From the NCBI RefSeq assembly GCF_900102465.1, contig NZ_FNBW01000001.1, positions 124,557-188,556 on the forward strand: DNA of 64,000 bases, read 5' to 3'. Position 1 is the first letter of the stretch. Each line of letters opens with the position of its first letter. Source of the stretch: Thalassobaculum litoreum DSM 18839. GTDB lineage: Bacteria; Pseudomonadota; Alphaproteobacteria; Thalassobaculales; Thalassobaculaceae. Shown piece after piece: positions 58,277 through 64,000 of the stretch. Both the position numbers and the translations under genes were made by a program. Below the pieces are notes generated by a model. The model saw nothing but the letters and a program-made list of their open reading frames with translations. It ran no database searches and was not told the DNA's origin.

Positions 58277-59957
58277 GCAACGACGCAACGCCGGCAAGAT
58301 CGGCGGTCACATCCTGGTTGAGAGCCTGCGCGCCCATGGCGCCGATCTCGCCTTCGCGGTCCCGGGCGAGAGCTATCTCGCCGTGCTCGACGGTCTGGTC
58401 GACGCGCCGGAGATCAAGACGATCGTGTGCCGCCAGGAAGGCGGGGCCGCGATGATGGCCGAGGCCTATGGCAAGCTGACCGGCAAGCCGGGCATCTGCA
58501 TGGTCACCCGTGGACCGGGCGCCACCAATGCCAGCGCCGGCGTCCACATCGCCATGCAGGACAGCACCCCGATGATCCTGCTGGTCGGCCAGGTCGGCCG
58601 CGAGATGTTCGACCGGGAGGCGTTCCAGGAGCTCGACTACCGCCGCATGTTCGGCCAGATGGCCAAGTGGGTGGCGCAGATCGACGATCCGGCCCGCATT
58701 CCCGAGTACGTCAGCCGCGCGTTCCATGTCGCCACCTCCGGCCGACCGGGACCCGTGGTTCTGGCGCTGCCCGAGGACATGCTCACCGAGCGGGCGGAGA
58801 CCGGCGATTTCGACCGCTACAAGCGCACCGAGCCCCATGTGGGCGCGGAGGACATGGCCCGGTTCCGCGAGCTGTTGGCCAAGGCGAAGACGCCGCTGGT
58901 GATCATCGGCGGCGGCGGCTGGGATGAGGGTGTTGCCGCCGACGTGGCGCGCTTCGCCGAGGCCAACAATCTACCGGTCGGCGCCTCGTTCCGTTGCCAG
59001 GATTATCTCGACAACCGGCACCCGAACTATGTCGGCCATGTGGGCATCGGCATCGATCCGAAGCTCGGTGCCCGGGTCCGGGACTCCGACCTTCTGATCG
59101 TGGTCGGCTCCCGCCTGGGCGAGATGACCACCAGCGGCTACACGCTGCTCGACATCCCGCGGCCGCGCCAGGGCCTGGTCCATGTCCATGCCGGCTCCGA
59201 CGAGCTCGGTCAGGTCTACCAGGGCGACCTGCTGATCAACGCCAGCCAGCGCAGCTTCTTCAAGGCGGCCGCCGACCTGGAGCCGGTGGACAGCTCGGCC
59301 TGGGCCGAGGACACCAAGGTCGCGCGCTCGGAGTACGAGGCGACCCGCACCGTGCTGCACGGCCCGGGCGACGTGCAGATGGCCGAGATCGTGAAGTATC
59401 TCGACGAGATGCTGCCGGAGGATTCGATCATCACCAACGGCGCCGGCAACTACGCCACCTGGGTGCACCGCTACTACGGCTACAAGGCGTGGCGCAGCTG
59501 CCTGGCGCCGACCTGCGGCTCCATGGGTTACGGGGTGCCGGCGGGCGTGGCGGCGAAGCTGGTGCATCCGGAGCGCACGGTGATCTCGTTCAACGGGGAC
59601 GGCTGCTACATGATGCACGGCCAGGAGCTGGCCACGGCGGTGCAGTACGGCGTGAACACCATCTTCATCGTGGTGAACAACGGCATGTACGGCACCATCC
59701 GCATGCACCAGGAGCGCGAGTATCCGGGGCGTGTCAGCGCTACGGGGCTGAAGAACCCGGATTTCGCCGCCCTGGCGCGCGCCTACGGGGCGCATGGCGA
59801 GACGGTGACCCGCACCGCCGACTTCGCCCCGGCCTTCGAGCGGGCCAAGGCGGCGGGCACGCCGGCCCTGATCGAGATCCAGGTCGATCCGGAAGCCCTC
59901 ACCATCGCCAAGTCGCTGTCCTCGATCCGCGAGACCGCCCTGGCGGCGGGGCTGTAA
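58251..59957 (+). CDS. Thiamine-pyrophosphate enzyme (acetolactate synthase-like)
   Basis: A 568-residue TPP enzyme of the IlvB/benzoylformate decarboxylase superfamily. The catalytic Glu is in IVCRQEGGAAMMAEAYGKLTG, followed by VTRGPGATNASAGVHIAMQDSTPM. The central domain has HAGSDELGQVYQG, and the TPP-binding motif GDG...NN spans NGDGCYMMHGQEL to FIVVNNGMYGTIR. It is a large-subunit type without a small-subunit gene, so a catabolic carboligase or 2-oxoacid decarboxylase is likelier than branched-chain biosynthesis. The ATG lies inside the 3' end of the cupin gene. Confidence 0.88.
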   Translation: MSTNPSSTEQRRNAGKIGGHILVESLRAHGADLAFAVPGESYLAVLDGLVDAPEIKTIVCRQEGGAAMMAEAYGKLTGKPGICMVTRGPGATNASAGVHIAMQDSTPMILLVGQVGREMFDREAFQELDYRRMFGQMAKWVAQIDDPARIPEYVSRAFHVATSGRPGPVVLALPEDMLTERAETGDFDRYKRTEPHVGAEDMARFRELLAKAKTPLVIIGGGGWDEGVAADVARFAEANNLPVGASFRCQDYLDNRHPNYVGHVGIGIDPKLGARVRDSDLLIVVGSRLGEMTTSGYTLLDIPRPRQGLVHVHAGSDELGQVYQGDLLINASQRSFFKAAADLEPVDSSAWAEDTKVARSEYEATRTVLHGPGDVQMAEIVKYLDEMLPEDSIITNGAGNYATWVHRYYGYKAWRSCLAPTCGSMGYGVPAGVAAKLVHPERTVISFNGDGCYMMHGQELATAVQYGVNTIFIVVNNGMYGTIRMHQEREYPGRVSATGLKNPDFAALARAYGAHGETVTRTADFAPAFERAKAAGTPALIEIQVDPEALTIAKSLSSIRETALAAGL

Positions 59958-59982
59958 CTTCCTATCTCTTCTACATCATCGC

Positions 59983-60089
59983 GGTGAACCCCGGGCGCTA
60001 CCCGGGGTTCGGCCGGGACAGGGTACAGAACAGCTCAGCAAGATCCCGGGCAGCCCCCGGATCACGTCCGGGGTCTCCCGGGATGACGG
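59983..60089. repeat. Palindromic intergenic element, family A, copy 5 (degenerate left arm)
   Basis: The right end CCCGGGATGACGG (60077-60089) matches the family exactly. The left half begins near 59983 (GGTGAACCCCGGGCGCTACC) and has diverged. It contains inner palindromes CCCGGGCGCTACCCGGG and CCCCCGGATCACGTCCGGGG. It lies between the TPP enzyme and the SDR. Confidence 0.65.
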
Positions 60090-60111
60090 AGAGAATTCGA
60101 CGGAAGCCCCC

Positions 60112-60888
60112 ATGCGCCTCGCCAACCGAACTGCCATCGTCACGGGTGCCGCCGGCGGCATCGGCAAGGCCATCGCCCTCCGGTTCGCCCAGGAAGGGGC
60201 GAGCGTGATCGTCGCCGACCTAACGGAGGAGCCGCGCGAGGGCGGCATGCCGACGGTCGATGCGATCATCGAGGCCGGCGGCACGGCCGAGTTTCTTAAA
60301 TGCGACGTCACCAGACCGGCCGACCTTGAGGCCGCCGTGGCCCGCGCGGTCGAGATCGGCGGGCGGCTCGACGTCATCGTGAACAACGCCGCCATCGGCA
60401 CCGACACGCCGCTGCACGAGACCTCGGAGGAGGATTTCGACCGGGTCATGGCGGTCAACGCCAAGGGCGTGTTCCTCGGCTGTCGCGCCGCCGTGCGCCA
60501 GATGATGGGGCAGGATCCGCAGGGCGACGGGGAGGTCCGGGGACGGATCGTCAACATCTCCTCCCAGCACGGCATGATCCGCGCGCCCCATGATTTCGCC
60601 TACGGAGTGGGCAAGGCCACCGTGGTCTACATGACCCGGCAGATCGCCGGCGACTATGCCGGGCACGGCATCGTCTGCAACGCCGTGGCCCCCGGCAAGA
60701 TCCTGACCGGCAAGTCCGGCCGTGCCATCGCCCCGGAGATGCTGGAGTACTCCCACAGCCGCACCCCCTGGCCGCGCCTTGGCCGGCCGTTGGACGTGGC
60801 GAATGCGGCGCTGTTCCTGGCCAGCGACGAGGCGAGCTACATTACCGGCGAGAACCTAATGGTGGATGGCGGCTGGATGGCAAACTGA
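60112..60888 (+). CDS. Short-chain dehydrogenase/reductase
   Basis: A 258-residue classical SDR. Cofactor motif TGAAGGIGKAI, NNAAIG, catalytic Ser in VNISSQHGMIR, and YGVGK supplying Tyr and Lys, with NAVAPGKILTGKSG and YITGENLMVDGGWMAN at the end. NAD(P)-dependent alcohol/keto conversion; substrate unknown. It follows the TPP enzyme on the same strand after a palindromic element, so it may be the next enzyme of that pathway or a separate gene. Confidence 0.9.
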   Translation: MRLANRTAIVTGAAGGIGKAIALRFAQEGASVIVADLTEEPREGGMPTVDAIIEAGGTAEFLKCDVTRPADLEAAVARAVEIGGRLDVIVNNAAIGTDTPLHETSEEDFDRVMAVNAKGVFLGCRAAVRQMMGQDPQGDGEVRGRIVNISSQHGMIRAPHDFAYGVGKATVVYMTRQIAGDYAGHGIVCNAVAPGKILTGKSGRAIAPEMLEYSHSRTPWPRLGRPLDVANAALFLASDEASYITGENLMVDGGWMAN

Positions 60889-60946
60889 GGCCGCCGACCC
60901 ACATAGGTTTCTCCAACCGACTGGACTGAACCCCCCGAGGATCCCG

Positions 60947-63607
60947 ATGGACCGCGCCGACGCCGCCGTGAAGACCGACCCGAGCACGATCTTCCTGAAG
61001 GACTACACCCCGCCGACCCACCTGATCGACACGATCGAGCTCACCGTCCGTCTGAACGACGACGTCACCACCGTGTCCAGCAGGCTGGTCGGCCGGCGCA
61101 ACCCGGCGTCGGGTTCCGGTCCGGCGGACCTCTATCTCGACGGCGAGGACCAGGAACTGGTCTCGCTCACCCTGGACGGCCGCACGCTGGAGAAGGGCGA
61201 CTGGCGCCAGAAGCCGGAGGGGATCGTCGTCCCCGGCATCGCCGGAGATTTCACCCTAGAGGTGGAAGGCCGGATCAAGCCGCAGGACAACACCCGCCTG
61301 GAGGGCCTGTACAAGGCCGGCGGCATGTACTGCACCCAGTGCGAGGCGGAAGGCTTCCGCCGCATCACCTATTTCCCCGACCGGCCCGACGTGATGGCCG
61401 TCTATACCGTGCGGATCGAGGCCGACAAGGCGCGCTACCCGGTGCTGCTGTCCAACGGCAACCGGATCGAGACCGGCGACCTGGAGGAGGGCCGCCACTA
61501 CGCCGTGTGGCACGACCCGTTCCGCAAGCCTGCCTATCTCTTCGCCATGGTGGCCGGCGACCTCATGGTCGACCGCGACAGCTTCACCACCCGCTCTGGC
61601 CGCGAGGTGGCGCTGGAGATCTATGTCGAGCCGGGCAACGAGGGCCGCACCGGCCATGCCATGGATTCGCTCAAGCGCTCCATGGCCTGGGACGAGGAGG
61701 TGTACGGGTTCGAATACGATCTCGACATCTTCATGATCGTCGCCGTTTCTTCATTCAATATGGGAGCAATGGAGAATAAGGGGCTGAATATATTTAATGA
61801 TAAATTCATCCTGGCCGATCTCTCCACGGCGACCGACGCCGACTTCCAGCGCATCGAGGCGATCGTCGCGCATGAGTATTTCCACAACTGGACCGGCAAC
61901 CGCATCACCTGCCGCGACTGGTTCCAGCTCTCCCTGAAGGAGGGGCTGACGGTCTTCCGCGACCAGGAATTCTCCGCCGACACCCATGACCGCGGGGTGA
62001 AACGGGTCGGCGACGTGCGCCTGCTGCGCGCCGCCCAGTTCCCCGAGGATGGCGGTCCGACCGCCCACCCGGTGCGCCCCGACAGCTATATCGAGATCAA
62101 CAACTTCTACACCGTCACGGTCTACGAGAAGGGGGCCGAGGTGGTGCGGATGATCCACTCCCTGCTCGGCGCCGAGGCCTACCGCAAGGGCATCGACCTC
62201 TATGTCGAGCGCCATGACGGCCAGGCGGTGACCTGCGACGATTTCGTCGCCGCCATGCAGGATGCCAGCGGCATCGACCTGACCCGCTTCAAGCGCTGGT
62301 ACGCCCAGGCCGGCACGCCGCGGGTCTCGGCCGATTGGCGCTACGACGAGGCCGCCCGCACCCTGACCCTCGACCTTGCCCAGACGACCGACCCGACCCC
62401 TGGCCAGCCGGACAAGCAGCCGGTGGTTATCCCGTTGCGCACGGCGCTGATCGGCGAGAACGGCCAGCGCCTGCCGCTGACCGTCGACGGCGAGGAGAGC
62501 GGCGACGAGACCGTGCTGGTGCTGGACGAGGCCGAGCGCCGCGTGACCTTCAGCGACGTGCCCAAGGGCGCGGTGCCGTCCCTGCTGCGCGGCTTCTCCG
62601 CTCCGGTGAAGTTGGACGCCGCCTGGAGCGATGCCGATCTCGGCTTCCTGGCGGCAACCGACGACGACCCGTTCTCGCGCTGGGAGGCGCTGCAGACCCT
62701 CGCCACCCGCGCCATCCTGGCTATGGTCGAGGCCAAGCGCGCCGGCCGACCGATGTCGCTGGACGCGGCGGTGGTCTCCGCCGTGCGCGACGGGCTGGAG
62801 GACGCGCGGCTGGAGCCGGCCTTCCTGGCCGAACTGCTGGCACTGCCGGGCGAGTCCATGCTGGGGCAGGCGATGGATGTCTGGCATGTGGACGCGGTGC
62901 ACGAGGCCCGCGAGGACGCGATCTGGACCCTGGGCGACACGCTGTTCGACACCTGGCTGGCGCTTTACGACCGGCTGTCCGGCGAGACGGCGGCAGACGA
63001 CCTCTCCACCGCCGCCATGGGGCGTCGGGCGCTGCGCAACCGGGCGCTGCAGTTCCTTGTCTCGTCCGGCCGGCCGGAAGGGCTGGCACGGGCGGCGGCG
63101 CAGGTGCAGGCGGCGGCGTCCATGACCGATGTCATGAGTGCGCTGGCGGCGCTGAACGACACCGATTGTCCGGAGCGTACCGAGGCGCTTCAGGCGTTCC
63201 ACGACCGCTGGCAGGACAACCCGCTGGTCCTCGACAAGTGGTTCACCCTGGAGGCGTCCTCCGCCCTGCCGGGCACGCTGGACCGGGTGAAGGAACTGCA
63301 GTCCCATCCGCGCTTCGATCCGAAGAACCCGAACCGCATCCGGGCGCTCGTGGGCGGCTTCACCATGGGCAACCCGGTGCGCTTCCACGCCAGTGACGGC
63401 TCCGGCTATGCGTTCCTGGCGGACGAGGTGCTGCGCATCGACCAGCTCAATCCGCAGATCGCCTCACGCCTGTGCCAGCCGCTGGTGCGCTGGCGCCGGT
63501 TCGACGGCGAGCGGGCCAAGGCGATGACCGGTGCCTTGCGCCGGATCGTCGAGCAGCCCACTCTGTCGAAGGACGTCTTCGAGATCGCCTCGAAGGGCCT
63601 GTCCTGA
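60947..63607 (+). CDS. pepN: Aminopeptidase N (PepN, M1 family)
   Basis: An 886-residue M1 metallo-aminopeptidase that removes N-terminal residues from cytosolic peptides. The exopeptidase motif is GAMENKGLNIF. The zinc site HEYFHNW with the distal Glu in SLKEGLTVFRDQEFS is complete, and the transition-state Tyr lies in NNFYTVTVYEKGAEV. The N-terminal beta-domain begins at LIDTIELTVRLNDD and the C-terminal helical domain ends FEIASKGLS. GAGGA stands five bases before ATG 60947. The codons over the GAMEN motif (61746-61810) are strikingly AT-rich compared with the rest. Confidence 0.97.
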   Translation: MDRADAAVKTDPSTIFLKDYTPPTHLIDTIELTVRLNDDVTTVSSRLVGRRNPASGSGPADLYLDGEDQELVSLTLDGRTLEKGDWRQKPEGIVVPGIAGDFTLEVEGRIKPQDNTRLEGLYKAGGMYCTQCEAEGFRRITYFPDRPDVMAVYTVRIEADKARYPVLLSNGNRIETGDLEEGRHYAVWHDPFRKPAYLFAMVAGDLMVDRDSFTTRSGREVALEIYVEPGNEGRTGHAMDSLKRSMAWDEEVYGFEYDLDIFMIVAVSSFNMGAMENKGLNIFNDKFILADLSTATDADFQRIEAIVAHEYFHNWTGNRITCRDWFQLSLKEGLTVFRDQEFSADTHDRGVKRVGDVRLLRAAQFPEDGGPTAHPVRPDSYIEINNFYTVTVYEKGAEVVRMIHSLLGAEAYRKGIDLYVERHDGQAVTCDDFVAAMQDASGIDLTRFKRWYAQAGTPRVSADWRYDEAARTLTLDLAQTTDPTPGQPDKQPVVIPLRTALIGENGQRLPLTVDGEESGDETVLVLDEAERRVTFSDVPKGAVPSLLRGFSAPVKLDAAWSDADLGFLAATDDDPFSRWEALQTLATRAILAMVEAKRAGRPMSLDAAVVSAVRDGLEDARLEPAFLAELLALPGESMLGQAMDVWHVDAVHEAREDAIWTLGDTLFDTWLALYDRLSGETAADDLSTAAMGRRALRNRALQFLVSSGRPEGLARAAAQVQAAASMTDVMSALAALNDTDCPERTEALQAFHDRWQDNPLVLDKWFTLEASSALPGTLDRVKELQSHPRFDPKNPNRIRALVGGFTMGNPVRFHASDGSGYAFLADEVLRIDQLNPQIASRLCQPLVRWRRFDGERAKAMTGALRRIVEQPTLSKDVFEIASKGLS

Positions 63608-63634
63608 GATCCGCTCTCCCGTGAGGACCCCGCC

Positions 63635-64000
63635 ATGACCGGACGCATCATCGTCATCAATCCGAACTCCACCGAGGCCGTGACCGAGGCGATGGACCGC
63701 GCACTGGATCCGCTGCGCCTGGCCGGCGCGCCGGAGATCGAGAGCGTGACGAACGCCAACGGTCCGGCCGGGATCGAATGCCAGGCCCATGCCGACGACG
63801 TGTCGCGCGACATCCGCCGAATCATCGCCGAGCGCGATGCCGACGCGGCCGCCTTCGTCATCGCCTGCTTCTCCGATCCGGGCATTTACGCCGCCCGCGA
63901 GGCGACCAGCCGACCGGTCTTCGGAATCGCCGAGAGCGGGATGCTGACGGCCATGTCGCTGGGCGCCAAGGTCGGGGTGATCGCCATCCTCAGCCGCTCG
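63635..64000 (+). CDS. Asp/Glu/hydantoin racemase family protein (truncated by window edge)
   Basis: The first 122 residues of an Asp/Glu/hydantoin racemase-family protein. IIVINPNSTEAVTEAMD is the N-terminal signature of hydantoin racemases. The first catalytic Cys is in FVIACFSDPGIYAAREATSRPVFGI, followed by GAKVGVIAILS. The second Cys lies beyond the window. GAGGA seven bases before ATG 63635. It would racemise hydantoins or amino acids; substrate unclear. Confidence 0.87.
   Translation, partial: MTGRIIVINPNSTEAVTEAMDRALDPLRLAGAPEIESVTNANGPAGIECQAHADDVSRDIRRIIAERDADAAAFVIACFSDPGIYAAREATSRPVFGIAESGMLTAMSLGAKVGVIAILSRS

Overview
The window is a gene-dense, GC-rich chromosomal segment. It has short intergenic gaps, many ATGA/TGATG stop-start overlaps and strong GGAGG-type ribosome sites. 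Gene content (AtuA-like protein, PrpF, CaiB/BaiF CoA-transferase, PxpABC, full C-P lyase cluster, Liv-type ABC systems, PAS_5 protein, pentapeptide proteins) and dispersed CGTCATCCCGG...CCGGGATGACG palindromes point to a free-living alphaproteobacterium, probably of the Rhodospirillales. That placement is inference. I saw no rRNA, tRNA, CRISPR array, transposase or phage gene.

Layout. 1-16.5 kb: a truncated gene end, NhaA, a split AtuA-like pair, a thiol-dioxygenase-like cupin, a divergent acyl-CoA ligase / FadJ-type beta-oxidation pair, a PrpF isomerase, a PAS protein, a CoA-transferase, MsrB, a D-2-hydroxyacid dehydrogenase, an MFS carrier, an amidohydrolase and an SDR. 16.6-29.1 kb: a TPR protein, TauD-like dioxygenase, ArsC-like protein, GNAT, enoyl-CoA hydratase, a coiled-coil protein paired with a pentapeptide protein, a methyltransferase/RraA pair, an aldo/keto reductase, an ArsR regulator with a haloacetate-dehalogenase-like hydrolase, and TypA. 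29.3-33.1 kb: a 5-oxoprolinase locus split into two divergent arms, pxpA plus an ectoine-hydrolase-like M24 gene, and pxpBC. 33.4-36.3 kb: a divergent PEP-carboxylase-like protein. 36.8-49.7 kb: an MBL hydrolase and a complete phosphonate cluster, phnF facing phnGHIJKLM, a hexapeptide transferase, phnN and phnCDEE. 49.8-51.1 kb: a second pentapeptide protein. 51.1-60.9 kb: an aldehyde dehydrogenase divergent from a Liv-type ABC operon (SBP-H-M-G-F) that continues into a cupin, a TPP enzyme and probably an SDR. 60.9-64 kb: PepN and the start of an Asp/Glu/hydantoin racemase.

How it fits together. The phn cluster has a PhnF-type operator (TGTCTAGACA) downstream of a candidate phnG promoter. A second control point, a good match to the PhoB box, sits between phnN and phnC. 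Uptake (phnCDE) could therefore respond to phosphate separately from the lyase. In both ABC operons a perfect 11-bp hairpin lies just after the binding-protein gene, consistent with excess binding protein over permease. The Liv operon, with its cupin, TPP enzyme, SDR and facing aldehyde dehydrogenase, looks like a self-contained catabolic unit of unknown substrate.

Most worth a second look: the internal Pho box, the DoeA-like/PxpABC locus, the PEPC-like protein with altered catalytic motifs, two pentapeptide proteins each built from two copies of an unnamed helix-cap plus beta-coil module, an AT-rich codon patch exactly over the PepN GAMEN motif, and two families of intergenic palindromes.
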